NCBI RefSeq assembly: GCF_009725995.1
Contig: NZ_RCNS01000004.1
Coordinates: forward strand, 124,001-188,000
DNA from: Zobellia laminariae
GTDB taxonomy: Bacteria; Bacteroidota; Bacteroidia; Flavobacteriales; Flavobacteriaceae
Direction of reading: 5' to 3'
Length of the DNA: 64,000 bases
Shown here: positions 52,897-62,147 of the stretch, in pieces
Numbering within the stretch: position 1 is the stretch's first letter
Layout: the number at the start of each line of letters is the position of its first letter
Notes under the pieces: generated by a model
The model's database searches: none
Seen by the model: only the letters and a program-made list of their open reading frames with translations
Told to the model about the DNA's origin: nothing
Position numbers and translations under genes: made by a program

Positions 52897-54147
52897 ATGC
52901 GAGTATTTAAGTTTGGTGGTGCATCCGTAAAAGATGCTGATGGAGTAAAAAACGTAGTAAGTGTATTAGAGCAAACAGGTCATGACAATACTATCGTAAT
53001 CGTATCCGCAATGGGTAAGACCACGAATGCTATGGAAGCTACGGTTAACGCTTATTTTAGTGATAAGTCTGCTTTAAAAGCTGCTTTTCAGGAAACTATA
53101 GCATATCATGATGCAATACTTAAAGATCTTTTTCCAAATGCCAATCATGAAGTTTATGCTCAGGTAAAAGGCTTGTTTGATGAGGTTCAGGGGTTTCTAG
53201 CGTGGAACAAATCGCCTAATTATAACTTTGTTTATGATCAGGTTGTGGGTTATGGAGAGTTGGTGTCTACAACCATACTAAATGCTTATTTGAACGAAGT
53301 AGGGATTAAGAGCAATTGGATAGATATTCGCGACTTTATAAAAACCAACGATATTTACCGTGATGTTTCCGTGAATTGGGAAAAGACCCAAGAAACGATA
53401 TCTAAAGGTATTGATAAATCTAAATTGAATATAACCCAGGGTTTTTTGGGGAGTGACGATAATAATTTTACAACTACTTTAGGTAGGGAAGGGTCCGATT
53501 ATACGGCGGCTATTTTGGCTTATTGCTTAAATGCGGATTCGGTTACTATATGGAAAGATGTGCCAGGTGTTTTAAATGCCGATCCACGTTATTTTACGGA
53601 AACGCAACTACTTAATAATATATCATATCGTGAGGCAATTGAACTTGCTTTCTACGGAGCTTCGGTAATTCACCCAAAAACATTACAGCCGTTACAGCAA
53701 AAGGAAATTCCGCTTCACGTAAAATCATTTATCAATCCAAAGGACCCAGGTACTACCGTAGGTAAAGGAGTAGGTATAGAACCAAAAGTACCTTGTTTTA
53801 TAGTTAAGAAAGATCAAGTCCTGATGAAGTTGTCATCCTTAGATTTTTCGTTTATCGTAGAAGACAGTATCAGTGAACTTTTTAAATTGTTCCATGACCA
53901 TAAGATGAAAGTTGGTCTAATTCAGAATTCGGCAATTAGTTTTTCAGTCTGTGTTGATAATCGTTTTGGTAGGCTGGAAGACCTTTTGAACCTTCTAAAA
54001 AGTAGATTCAAAGTTGCACATCATGAAGGTGTATCTCTTTATACTATTAGACATTTTGACGAAAAAGCAATTGAGTCTTTGCAAAACGGACATGAAGTTT
54101 TATTGGAACAAAGAGGTAAAGAGACTTTACAGTTAGTCGTAAAGTAA
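52897..54147 (+). CDS. lysC: Aspartate kinase
   Basis: Phosphorylates aspartate, the first step to lysine, threonine and methionine. The 416 residues show KFGGASV at the N-terminus, the catalytic segments LGREGSDYTAAILA and KDVPGVLNADPR, AFYGASVIHPKT, and a C-terminal ACT region (about 295-415). It is monofunctional, without a homoserine dehydrogenase domain. It lies 75 bases after the preceding small gene, whose product has no clear link to it. Confidence 0.93.
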   Translation: MRVFKFGGASVKDADGVKNVVSVLEQTGHDNTIVIVSAMGKTTNAMEATVNAYFSDKSALKAAFQETIAYHDAILKDLFPNANHEVYAQVKGLFDEVQGFLAWNKSPNYNFVYDQVVGYGELVSTTILNAYLNEVGIKSNWIDIRDFIKTNDIYRDVSVNWEKTQETISKGIDKSKLNITQGFLGSDDNNFTTTLGREGSDYTAAILAYCLNADSVTIWKDVPGVLNADPRYFTETQLLNNISYREAIELAFYGASVIHPKTLQPLQQKEIPLHVKSFINPKDPGTTVGKGVGIEPKVPCFIVKKDQVLMKLSSLDFSFIVEDSISELFKLFHDHKMKVGLIQNSAISFSVCVDNRFGRLEDLLNLLKSRFKVAHHEGVSLYTIRHFDEKAIESLQNGHEVLLEQRGKETLQLVVK

Positions 54148-54235
54148 TCTTACCGTTGTAGGTCTAAATTTGTTAAAAAGGGATTCTCCTCTTACGTTTT
54201 TCCTATCTTAGCGGTCTCCTAATTGATAATGAACT

Positions 54236-56059
54236 ATGGGTTTAGTGACCGCGAAAGAAGTGGCCAAAGCTACCAAACTTGATAAATACGGAGTTTTTGG
54301 TACCTTTTCGGCTTGGGTATTGCTTAGGGTCACGAAGATTTCTAACATGAACAGGCGTTACGATAAAATGAGTCATTTAAATGGCCCTGATTTTTTGGAT
54401 GCGGTTCTTGAGGAGTATGAGATTGATTATGAGATTCCCGAGGAAGACCTAAAACGCTTACCCAAAGAAGGTCCTTATATTACCGTTAGTAATCACCCTT
54501 TAGGAGGTATGGACGGTATTGTTCTGTTAAAATTAATGCTTCGCCACAGACCCGATTACAAGGTTATGGCCAATTTTCTTTTACAACGTTTTAAACCGTT
54601 AGCTCAATATATATTGCCGGTAAATCCGTTTGAAGACCGGAAGGAGGCCAAGAGTAGTATAGCGGGTTTCAAAAATGCTATGTTGCATTTAAGTGAAGGC
54701 CACCCAATTGGTATTTTTCCTGCTGGAGAAGTGTCTACAAAAAAAGAAGGTAAAATTGCTGTAGACAAACCTTGGGAAGAAACTGCCATTAAACTTATTA
54801 GAAAAGCAGAAGTTCCTGTTGTTCCCATATATTTTCATGCTAAAAACAGTAAGTTGTTTTATCGCCTAGCGAAAATCAGCGGAGTTTTTAGAACGGCAAA
54901 GTTGCCATCTGAAGTGTATTCTCAGAGAAATAGGCCTATTAAGGTACGTATTGGCCAACCCATTTCTGTAGCAACGCAGAATGAGCAAAAAACTTTGGAA
55001 GAGTATACGGAACTGCTGCGTAAAAAAACATATATACTTGCCAATGCCTATGAAAAAGAGAGGTTGATAGACCAAATACCTACTTCTTTAAAATTACCAA
55101 AACAACCACGAAAAATAGTTCAGCCAGTAGCTTCTGAGGTTATTGAATCTGAAATAGAAAGGCTTGTTGAAAATGACAGGCGATTATTGCAGAGCAAAAA
55201 TTACGAGGTGTTCTTGGCACCGGCCAATGAAATACCATTTACCCTTCAAGAAATTGGACGCCAGCGGGAGATTACCTTTCGTGAAATTGGAGAAGGCACC
55301 AATAACTCCATAGATATTGATAAGTTTGATTCTTATTATCACCATATGTTTTTATGGGACAATGAAGCAAAGGTAATTGCAGGAGCCTACCGTATGGGTC
55401 TTGGGTCAGAGATTTTTGCCAAACACGGGATTAATGGTTTCTACTTGCAGGACCTCTTTCGTTTTGAACCCGAGCTTTTTGATATGATGAGCCATTCTAT
55501 TGAAATGGGCAGGGCTTATATCGTAAAAGAGTATCAGTTAAAACCAATGCCTTTATTTTTATTATGGAAGGGAATTGTGCACACAACATTAAGACATCCT
55601 GAGCATAAGTATTTAATAGGTGGAGTGAGTATTAGTAATCAGTTTTCTAATTTCTCTAAATCTTTAATGATCGAGTTCATGAAAAGTAACTATTGGGATC
55701 CCTACGTAGCCCAATATGTGCGCCCTAAAAAGGAATTTAAGGTAAAACTTAAGGATGCCGATAAAGAGTTTGTTTTTGATGAAACTCAGGCTGATTTAAA
55801 TAAATTTGATAAGCTGATTGATGAAGTGGAGCCAGGAAGTCTTAGGTTGCCAGTATTGATTAAGAAGTACATCAAACAAAATGCGAAAGTAGTAGCCTTC
55901 AACGTAGATCCATTGTTCAACAACGCAATAGATGGGTTAATGTATATTAAGATTGCAGATTTACCACAAAGTACTGTAAAACCTGTTATGGAAGAGTTTC
56001 AGGCAGAATTGGAGCGTAAATTTATGGAGTCTCAAGAAAACGTAGAAGGGCAGGATTAA
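54236..56059 (+). CDS. olsF: Fused PlsC-type and GNAT-type acyltransferase, OlsF-like aminolipid synthase
   Basis: The 607-residue protein has two acyltransferase parts. The N-terminal one is a PlsC-like lysophospholipid acyltransferase (about 65-270) with the His-x5-Asp motif NHPLGGMDG (His87, Asp93) and FPAGEVS (161-167). The C-terminal one is a GNAT-like domain (about 310-480) of the OlsB/hemolysin type, followed by a C-terminal extension. This order matches OlsF, the bifunctional ornithine lipid synthase, and the separate GlsB/GlsA glycine lipid enzymes of Bacteroides. The amino acid substrate cannot be read here. No signal peptide. It is likely membrane-associated and forms zwitterionic membrane lipids common in Bacteroidetes. 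Confidence 0.8.
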   Translation: MGLVTAKEVAKATKLDKYGVFGTFSAWVLLRVTKISNMNRRYDKMSHLNGPDFLDAVLEEYEIDYEIPEEDLKRLPKEGPYITVSNHPLGGMDGIVLLKLMLRHRPDYKVMANFLLQRFKPLAQYILPVNPFEDRKEAKSSIAGFKNAMLHLSEGHPIGIFPAGEVSTKKEGKIAVDKPWEETAIKLIRKAEVPVVPIYFHAKNSKLFYRLAKISGVFRTAKLPSEVYSQRNRPIKVRIGQPISVATQNEQKTLEEYTELLRKKTYILANAYEKERLIDQIPTSLKLPKQPRKIVQPVASEVIESEIERLVENDRRLLQSKNYEVFLAPANEIPFTLQEIGRQREITFREIGEGTNNSIDIDKFDSYYHHMFLWDNEAKVIAGAYRMGLGSEIFAKHGINGFYLQDLFRFEPELFDMMSHSIEMGRAYIVKEYQLKPMPLFLLWKGIVHTTLRHPEHKYLIGGVSISNQFSNFSKSLMIEFMKSNYWDPYVAQYVRPKKEFKVKLKDADKEFVFDETQADLNKFDKLIDEVEPGSLRLPVLIKKYIKQNAKVVAFNVDPLFNNAIDGLMYIKIADLPQSTVKPVMEEFQAELERKFMESQENVEGQD

Positions 56060-56060
56060 G

Positions 56061-56561
56061 TTAATTAGTCCCAACTATTTTACTTCTTCTTTCAAATAAT
56101 AAGTTGTCTTTCCAAATACCATCTCTTTGGGCAATTCGTTCACGTTTTCCTATATATCTAAAACCCATTTTTTCGTGAAGTTTAATGCTGCCATTATTTT
56201 CAGGAAATATCCCTGACTGCAATGTCCAAAGGCCACTTTCTTCACTTTGCATAATTAGAGCTTGCATTAATTTAGAACCTACGCCTTTTCCTTGGGCATG
56301 TGTTGATATGTATATGCTTACTTCTGCAACGCCACTATACACCGCTCTTTTCGATACAGGAGAAAGTGCTGCCCACCCCATACATTTGTCACCTAAAAAA
56401 GCAACTATTCTACACTTTTTAAGATGATTAGTACACCAAGTTTCATAAGATGGTGTTTGCTGTTCAAAAGTAGCATAGCCCGTGGACATCCCTTCGGAGT
56501 ATATTTTAGAAACGGATGGCCAATCTTCAGCTAACATGGCTCTTAGTTCTATTTCAATCAT
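56061..56561 (-). CDS. GNAT family N-acetyltransferase (phosphinothricin acetyltransferase-like)
   Basis: The 166-residue GNAT protein begins MIEIELRAMLAEDWPSVSKIYSEGMSTGYATFE, has the acetyl-CoA loop region ISTHAQGKGVGSKLMQALI, and ends with FPENNGSIKLHEKMGFRYIGKRERIAQRDGIWKDNLLFERR, the PAT-like signature. The ATG at 56561 is preferred over an upstream TTG. Such enzymes acetylate small amines or herbicide-like amino acids; the substrate is unknown. It converges with the OlsF-like gene, its stop only one base away. Confidence 0.9.
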   Translation of the reverse strand: MIEIELRAMLAEDWPSVSKIYSEGMSTGYATFEQQTPSYETWCTNHLKKCRIVAFLGDKCMGWAALSPVSKRAVYSGVAEVSIYISTHAQGKGVGSKLMQALIMQSEESGLWTLQSGIFPENNGSIKLHEKMGFRYIGKRERIAQRDGIWKDNLLFERRSKIVGTN

Positions 56562-56584
56562 TTTCTGAGGGTACAAGGTTTGTT

Positions 56585-56983
56585 TTATAGACTTTTAAAC
56601 CAATCCTGAAAATATTCACCTACAACAACTGTTGGATCCATTTTGTAACTGGCTGCATTTATTAAGCTCATAATAATCAATACAATTCCTATTACAGCTG
56701 CAAAACAACCCACAATAGGTATGATGCTCAGAACAAAGGTCAGTAACCAAATTCCGAGTGTTTGGCGAATGTAGAAGCTCCCAAACTCAGTTCTGTTCTG
56801 AGAGTTCATTATAAGTGCTATAACCCAACCTATAATAGTTAGGTGAGCTATAATGGCCACAACTTTTCCGTTGTCCGGACTATTGGGGTCAAAAGTTTTC
56901 TTTACTTCTTCTTTAAAATCATCTGCCGCTTTCTTGGCATCATCAGCAAAGTCTTTTCCAAAATCTTTATTCTCGTCTGCCAT
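56585..56983 (-). CDS. DUF4870-like small membrane protein
   Basis: The 132-residue protein has a charged N-terminal part (MADENKDFGKDFADDAKKAADDF) and then three hydrophobic segments: VAIIAHLTIIGWVIALIM, FYIRQTLGIWLLTFVLSIIPIVG, and FAAVIGIVLIIMSLINAA. FYIRQTLG is the family hallmark. The product is an inner-membrane protein of unknown function; the family is widespread in Bacteroidetes and Firmicutes. It is 23 bases from the GNAT start, in a run of small single-domain genes on this strand. Confidence 0.82.
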   Translation of the reverse strand: MADENKDFGKDFADDAKKAADDFKEEVKKTFDPNSPDNGKVVAIIAHLTIIGWVIALIMNSQNRTEFGSFYIRQTLGIWLLTFVLSIIPIVGCFAAVIGIVLIIMSLINAASYKMDPTVVVGEYFQDWFKSL

Positions 56984-57034
56984 CCTATTGGTTTTGTTGA
57001 TTATAATATTTTAAATGTAACTAGTTTTTTTAGA

Positions 57035-57421
57035 TTACAAAAAGGCCTTGTCTATTGGTTCCCAAAGTTCTAGCTTGTTTCCTTCTGGGTCTAAAATCCA
57101 TCCAAATTTACCGTAATCATATTCTTCTATTTCTCCAACTATGGTAACACCCTCTCTTTTCAACACTTCAAGCAATTCAACAAGGTTCTCAACCCTGAAA
57201 TTCATCATAAATTGTTTTTTACTGGGTTTAAAATATGTAGTGTCCTCATTCATGGGGCTCCATTGTGTAGAGCAATCGTTGCCTTCTTTATCCTTCCACC
57301 AAAAAGTACATCCATACTGATCGGTGTTAAGGCCAAGATGCTCTTTGTACCACGTTTTTATTTGATCAGGATTTTTGCTTTTGAAAAAGAAGCCTCCCAA
57401 GCCTGTAACTCTGTTTTTCAT
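57035..57421 (-). CDS. VOC family protein (glyoxalase/bleomycin-resistance fold)
   Basis: The 128-residue protein has the two beta-alpha-beta-beta-beta halves of the VOC fold: GLGGFFFKSKNPDQIKTWYKEHLGLNTDQYG and MNFRVENLVELLEVLKREGVTIVGEIEEYDYGKFGWILDPEGNKLELWEP. The C-terminal Glu in NKLELWEP is the usual metal ligand. It is cytosolic, with the reaction unknown. It is one of two VOC genes in this cluster, with a DUF1801 gene between them. Confidence 0.9.
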   Translation of the reverse strand: MKNRVTGLGGFFFKSKNPDQIKTWYKEHLGLNTDQYGCTFWWKDKEGNDCSTQWSPMNEDTTYFKPSKKQFMMNFRVENLVELLEVLKREGVTIVGEIEEYDYGKFGWILDPEGNKLELWEPIDKAFL

Positions 57422-57480
57422 ATTGTGGTTTAAAGTTTTTATACAAAATGATTGGGTATTATGGTTGAATTTGAATGTTG

Positions 57481-57942
57481 TTATTTCTTGGGTTTGGTAT
57501 TTTTCTCATACAAGGTAATCCAATCTTTAACACTCACCTTTTTAGTAAGTGTGGCAATGAGTTCATATGGAATATCATCCATTGATTTAAATCGAATACA
57601 ACTTTTGCCCATGTCAAGTTTACGCTTGCAATGTTTTGGGTATTCGGCAACAAACCAGTCATACAATTTTTGATCCGCATAAATACCAGAATGATATAGT
57701 GCTATAAAGTTTTTTTGCGAGGCCAAATTTATAAACGGAAGAGGAAGTTTTGGGTCGCAATGGTAGCCATTTGGATAAATAGAATGTGGAACAACATAAC
57801 CCAACATACCATAGCTCATTTGTTCTTTGAAGCCTATAGGTAAACTCTTTAAAATTGTCTTTCGTAATTTTGAAATAACTTCTTTACGTTCTGTGGGAAG
57901 TTGATTAATATATGCCTCGGGTGAATCAGCTTCGTATTTCAT
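57481..57942 (-). CDS. DUF1801 family protein
   Basis: The 153-residue protein carries the DUF1801/YdhG pattern: SPEAYINQLPTERKEVISKLRKTILKSLP, then EQMSYGMLGYVVP and NLASQKNFIALYHSGIYAD, and a C-terminal MGKSCIRFKSMDDIPYELIATL. No signal peptide or membrane segment. The function is unknown; related proteins of the ydhG/yobU group fold as a frataxin-like domain. It is two bases from the stop of the neighbouring VOC gene, so the pair is cotranscribed. Confidence 0.88.
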   Translation of the reverse strand: MKYEADSPEAYINQLPTERKEVISKLRKTILKSLPIGFKEQMSYGMLGYVVPHSIYPNGYHCDPKLPLPFINLASQKNFIALYHSGIYADQKLYDWFVAEYPKHCKRKLDMGKSCIRFKSMDDIPYELIATLTKKVSVKDWITLYEKNTKPKK

Positions 57943-57944
57943 AG

Positions 57945-58316
57945 CTAAACGTGTTGGTCTATCAGAATAGAGTTGCCGTCTGGGTCTTTCAACATAATAT
58001 TTGCAGGTCCACTAGATTTTTCATCTGCTTCTAGGTCTAGCTCAATACCTTTACTCTTGAGTTGTTTTTGTACTTCCCTAATATCCATAAACGAATGGAG
58101 AGCTTCAGCATTTGAATTCCAACCTGGATTAAAAGTTAAGATATTTTGATCGAACATTCCTTGAAAAAGACCAACAGTAGCATTGCCATTTTTCATAATC
58201 AACCAGTTTTGAGAAATATCTCCTCCAAAAATAGAGAAACCAAGAGTTTCGTAAAATTGTTTGGAAGCCTGAATGTTCTTGACATTCAGGCTTACTGAAA
58301 AGTTTCCTAATTGCAT
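57945..58316 (-). CDS. VOC family protein (glyoxalase-like)
   Basis: The 123-residue VOC-fold protein shows GNFSVSLNVKNIQASKQFYETLGFSIFGGD in the first half and MLKDPDGNSILIDQHV at the end. It has no strong second metal ligand, so it may be non-catalytic. An unusually perfect 12-bp inverted repeat with a 5-base loop (58265-58293) lies inside codons 8-17 of this gene. Two bases separate its stop from the start of the DUF1801 gene that follows it. Confidence 0.88.
   Translation of the reverse strand: MQLGNFSVSLNVKNIQASKQFYETLGFSIFGGDISQNWLIMKNGNATVGLFQGMFDQNILTFNPGWNSNAEALHSFMDIREVQKQLKSKGIELDLEADEKSSGPANIMLKDPDGNSILIDQHV
58265..58293. repeat. Perfect 12-bp inverted repeat inside a VOC gene
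   Basis: AAGCCTGAATGT (58265-58276), TCTTG, ACATTCAGGCTT (58282-58293). It falls within the first 18 codons of the minus-strand gene, so the mRNA would carry a strong hairpin near its start. Confidence 0.9.
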
Positions 58317-58400
58317 CGTTTTTTGATTTTAGATGAATAAACTATACGCCTCATAATCCGATGGGGGAGGTATATGCAATTTGGACTATGGTCTTCTAAG

Positions 58401-59363
58401 TTAGCAAAATTTTGCCTTTACCTTATCTACTACGGTTTGAGCCAGTTTTTCAAGACTTTCTACAGTCCATCCAGCTACATGTGGTGTAAGTAAAACGTTT
58501 TCTGATTGAACAAGGTATTGAAAAGCTTCGGGCATTTTACTTAAGTCTGGAGTACCGCTAGCACTGGTGCCAAACATATTTTCAAAAGAGGCTTTTTCAT
58601 ATTCAAGTACATCTAGACCGGCCCCTAAAACTTTACCTGATTTTAGTCCTGATACTAGATCTTCAGTGATAACTGCCTTGCCTCTTGCTGTATTCAATAA
58701 CCAAAACGGATTATGAAATTTCTCTATAAACTCAGCGTTTACCATACCAATAGTAAGTTCAGTTTGGGGTATGTGTAAGCTTAAAACATCTGTACGTTGA
58801 TGTAGTTCCATAATACCTACTTGACGTGCATTTTCATCACCTACACCGCCTTGAATGTCATAACAGATAACCTCTATGTCAAAACCACGGAGTTTTTTGG
58901 CAAAAGCCTTACCCATATTGCCATAACCAACAATACCAACAGTTTTACCGTCTAGTTCAATACCACGGTTACCTTCGCGGTCCCATTTGCCTGTGCGAAC
59001 TTCTCTATCGGCTTTTTGTAGTTTATTAAAGAGTGAGAGTAACATGCCCAGAGTATGTTCTCCAACGGCGTTTCTATTTCCTTCGGGAGCGGCCGCCAAG
59101 AAAATATCATTGGCTTCGGCATGAAGAACATCAATATTTTCTAATCCAGCACCTAGTCTTCCTATAAATTTGAGTTTGGAAGCCTTGTTTAAAAATTCAC
59201 TATCAATGCTAAAACGGCTGCGGATGATAAGTCCGTCGTATTCATGAATTTTAGCTTCAATTTCTGCTTTTGAAGAAACATAGTCTTCATCGTTCTGAAA
59301 ACCTAATTCATTAAACTGTTCTATTAGTAGGGGATGGTTAACATCCACATGTAAAATTTTCAT
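58401..59363 (-). CDS. D-isomer specific 2-hydroxyacid dehydrogenase (SerA-like)
   Basis: The 320-residue NAD-dependent dehydrogenase has the substrate-binding N-terminal domain, the Rossmann motif VGIVGYGNMGKAFAKKL (about 142-158), LLNTARGKAVITEDLVSGLKSGKVLGAGLDVLEYE, and the catalytic His in LLTPHVAGWTVES. It is related to phosphoglycerate dehydrogenase but lacks a C-terminal ACT domain; substrates such as 3-phosphoglycerate, glycerate or glyoxylate remain possible. The cupin gene lies 9 bases upstream on the same strand, so they are probably cotranscribed. Confidence 0.9.
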   Translation of the reverse strand: MKILHVDVNHPLLIEQFNELGFQNDEDYVSSKAEIEAKIHEYDGLIIRSRFSIDSEFLNKASKLKFIGRLGAGLENIDVLHAEANDIFLAAAPEGNRNAVGEHTLGMLLSLFNKLQKADREVRTGKWDREGNRGIELDGKTVGIVGYGNMGKAFAKKLRGFDIEVICYDIQGGVGDENARQVGIMELHQRTDVLSLHIPQTELTIGMVNAEFIEKFHNPFWLLNTARGKAVITEDLVSGLKSGKVLGAGLDVLEYEKASFENMFGTSASGTPDLSKMPEAFQYLVQSENVLLTPHVAGWTVESLEKLAQTVVDKVKAKFC

Positions 59364-59372
59364 AATATTAAT

Positions 59373-59738
59373 TTAGATTTTCGGGTAATTGTTCTGTGTG
59401 ATCTCATGTTCTATATTTCCGGTATGAGCTGTATTCAGTTTTTCGAAAAGTAAAACAAGGACTTCTTCTCCTTCTTTTGTTGAAGGGCAGTGCTCAACTC
59501 CCTTTGGAACAACAATAATTTCACCTTCATTAACAACTTCTGTACGGTCTCGAAATTTCATATACAGCACGCCTTTTAGTACTTGAAAAAGCTCGTCTTC
59601 ATTTTCGTGTGCATGCCATATAAATTCGCCCTCAATTTTAGCTAGAAGAACCTGCATGTCATCAACAACTGCAATCTGATGTGGATGCCATTGTTTACTA
59701 AAAAGAGCGTGCTTCTGTGCTAGATTGATAGCTTTCAT
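59373..59738 (-). CDS. Cupin domain protein
   Basis: The 121-residue single-cupin protein carries GEFIWHAHENEDELFQVLKGVLYMKF (motif 1 with His, His, Glu) and EIIVVPKGVEHCPSTKEGEEVLVLLFEK (motif 2 with a His). Those four residues could bind one metal. No signal peptide. The substrate is unknown. It starts the short unit with the dehydrogenase gene nine bases downstream, and lies 35 bases from the stop of mgtE. Confidence 0.88.
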   Translation of the reverse strand: MKAINLAQKHALFSKQWHPHQIAVVDDMQVLLAKIEGEFIWHAHENEDELFQVLKGVLYMKFRDRTEVVNEGEIIVVPKGVEHCPSTKEGEEVLVLLFEKLNTAHTGNIEHEITQNNYPKI

Positions 59739-59773
59739 CAGTTCAAAATTTATGAGCTGAAAGATATTAATTT

Positions 59774-61126
59774 TTAGATGCCCAATACCATTTTAGCGAT
59801 AGAGAAATAAATAAGAATACCGAATATGTCATTGCTGGTTGTAATAAACGGTCCGGTGGCTATTGCAGGATCAATACCGCGTTTATGTAGAAATAAGGGA
59901 ATAAAGGTTCCTATGAAACCAGCGACTAAAATAACTGCGATTAAAGACAAGCAAATAGATAAAGATGTAAGAAAGTCACCTTTCCAGAGCCAAGTAAAAA
60001 GTAATAGAATAGTAGCCAAGATGGTACCGTTAAGAAGTGCTAACAGTAATTCTTTCATTAAACGGTTGGTAACACTGCCTTTTAGATCATCGTTAGCGAG
60101 ACCTTGCACAACAATGGCGCTAGATTGTACGCCTACGTTACCTGCCATAGCCGCAATTAATGGAGTAAAGAAGAACAATACGGCGTGTTGCTTTATCATT
60201 TCTTCAAAACCGCCCATGATACCCGCTGCTCCAATACCACCTACTAGGCCTAAAAATAGCCATGGAAGGCGTGCTCGGGTAAGGTCCCATATGCTATCAT
60301 CGGCTTCCACATCTTGTGAGATACCAGCTGCCATTTGATAATCTTTCTCCGCTTCCTCACGAATAACATCTACAATATCATCAATAGTAATACGGCCAAC
60401 CAAACGGCCAATTTCATCAACAACAGGAATAGCCTCTAAATCATACTTTGACATGATTTTAGCAACTTCCTCAGGTTTTTCGTTTACGTTTACATAATCA
60501 ACCTTTGGTATGTAAACTTCACTAATATGGGTGCGCGTAGAGGTTGTCAATAAATCTTTTAGAGATAGACGGCCTTTTAATTTATCGTTATCGTCTACTA
60601 CGTAAATGGAGTGTACTCTAGTAACATTTTCTGCCTGGGAGCGCATTTCTTTTACGCATTTAAGTACATCCCAGTTTTCTCTAACCTTTACTAATTCTTT
60701 TGCCATAAGACCACCGGCAGAATTCTCATCATACCTTAAAAGGTCTACAATATGTTTGGCGTGATCACGATCTTCAAGCTCAGAAATAACCTCTTGGATA
60801 ATTTCATTAGGAAGTTCGCCAATAATATCTGCAGCATCATCCGTATCTAGCTCATCTAGTTCTTCCGCAATCTCTTTGGCCGAAAGATTGTTTAAAATAG
60901 ATTCACGCACATCTTCATCAAGTTCCGTAAGAACGTCAGAAGTTTTGTCGCTTTCAAGAAGTTTAATAAGGTAGGTGGCTTCATCTATGTTTAGCTCATC
61001 AATGATATCGGCAATATCAGCGTAATGAATATCATCCATAAGGTTTACCAAATTGGTATCTCCTCGGGATTCAATAAGCTGCTCTATTTCAGCTAGAAGT
61101 TCATCTGTGAGTTTAAACGGGGTCAT
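59774..61126 (-). CDS. mgtE: Magnesium transporter MgtE
   Basis: The 450-residue magnesium channel has an MgtE N domain (about 20-125, acidic helical repeats such as NLMDDIHYADIADIIDELN), a CBS pair (about 130-255) that senses cytosolic magnesium, a plug helix, and five transmembrane helices (about 285-450) with AGNVGVQSSAIVVQGLA and the pore segment. Length is normal. It is probably a single-gene unit; the gap to rsmA upstream is 148 bases. Confidence 0.96.
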   Translation of the reverse strand: MTPFKLTDELLAEIEQLIESRGDTNLVNLMDDIHYADIADIIDELNIDEATYLIKLLESDKTSDVLTELDEDVRESILNNLSAKEIAEELDELDTDDAADIIGELPNEIIQEVISELEDRDHAKHIVDLLRYDENSAGGLMAKELVKVRENWDVLKCVKEMRSQAENVTRVHSIYVVDDNDKLKGRLSLKDLLTTSTRTHISEVYIPKVDYVNVNEKPEEVAKIMSKYDLEAIPVVDEIGRLVGRITIDDIVDVIREEAEKDYQMAAGISQDVEADDSIWDLTRARLPWLFLGLVGGIGAAGIMGGFEEMIKQHAVLFFFTPLIAAMAGNVGVQSSAIVVQGLANDDLKGSVTNRLMKELLLALLNGTILATILLLFTWLWKGDFLTSLSICLSLIAVILVAGFIGTFIPLFLHKRGIDPAIATGPFITTSNDIFGILIYFSIAKMVLGI

Positions 61127-61274
61127 TTTATGCTATCATATAAAACGGTTATGACGAAACTGCGGCAAAGCTAAAGAAAAACGCTTAAAGCTTTGTGCTC
61201 TTTACGATTTCTTAGCATGCTTTATCTATAAAATCTACTTTACTGGATGGTAAAGGCGATTTTTGCAGAAATAT

Positions 61275-62138
61275 CTAGTCTAAATCTGATGCTATTTTTT
61301 TAGTCAATTCAATAAAATCAGCTACGCTAAGTTGTTCTGGACGTTTGTTAAAAATAATTTCTTCTCTAAGTTCCGGTGAAAGATCAAATGTTTTTAAGCT
61401 GTTGCGGATGGTCTTTCTACGTTGGTTGAAAGCAGCTTTTACTACTCTAAAGAATAATTTTTCATCGCAGTCTAGAGTAAACTCTTTTTTACGAACCAAG
61501 CGTAGTACGCCAGATTGTACTTTTGGTGGTGGGTCAAATACTTCGGGAGATACAGTAAATAGATATTCTGCGTCATAATAGGCTTGAACTAATACTGATA
61601 AAATACCGTACGTTTTATTTCCTTCTCCTTCACAGATACGTTTGGCTACCTCCATTTGGAACATACCTGAAAACTCGGGAACCTGTTCCTTTATTTCCAA
61701 CATTTTGAAAACAATTTGGGTAGATATATTGTATGGGAAGTTCCCAGTTATAGCAAATTGCTCATCACCAAAAAGAGTGGAGATGTCATATTTTAAAAAA
61801 TCTCCTTCTATTACTTGAAGGGTACTTTTGCCCGACATTACTTCTGCGTGTTCTAACGGGAAATTGTTGTTAAGGTAAACTATGGAGTCCGTATCAAGAT
61901 CCATAGCTACGAGTTTCATGTCTTGTTTAAGCAGGTGTTTTGTAAGCACACCGGTACCAGGGCCTATTTCTACAACATTTCTGTAACCATCTAAAGAAAG
62001 GGTATTTGCAATTTTTTCAGCAATTTCCTCATCTTTTAAAAAGTGCTGTCCTAGATGCTTTTTTGCTTTTACAGGACTATTTTCTTTCCAAGGTCTTGCA
62101 AATTTATTATCGTAGCTTTTCTTTTTTTTCTTGACCAT
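61275..62138 (-). CDS. rsmA: 16S rRNA dimethyladenosine methyltransferase
   Basis: RsmA/KsgA dimethylates two adenines near the 3' end of 16S rRNA. The 287 residues carry [19 protein letters not shown], the SAM motif [21 protein letters not shown]-like [11 protein letters not shown], the catalytic GNFPYNIST (NxPY type) and the C-terminal [14 protein letters not shown] lysine-rich N-terminal extension ([17 protein letters not shown]) precedes the domain. A gamma-glutamylcyclotransferase-like gene lies 9 bases upstream on the same strand. Confidence 0.97.
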   Translation of the reverse strand: MVKKKKKSYDNKFARPWKENSPVKAKKHLGQHFLKDEEIAEKIANTLSLDGYRNVVEIGPGTGVLTKHLLKQDMKLVAMDLDTDSIVYLNNNFPLEHAEVMSGKSTLQVIEGDFLKYDISTLFGDEQFAITGNFPYNISTQIVFKMLEIKEQVPEFSGMFQMEVAKRICEGEGNKTYGILSVLVQAYYDAEYLFTVSPEVFDPPPKVQSGVLRLVRKKEFTLDCDEKLFFRVVKAAFNQRRKTIRNSLKTFDLSPELREEIIFNKRPEQLSVADFIELTKKIASDLD

Positions 62139-62147
62139 ATATTTCTT

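Noticed and set aside
52897..54147. Bifunctional aspartate kinase/homoserine dehydrogenase
   Set aside because: The frame ends after the ACT region at 416 residues; no dehydrogenase domain follows.
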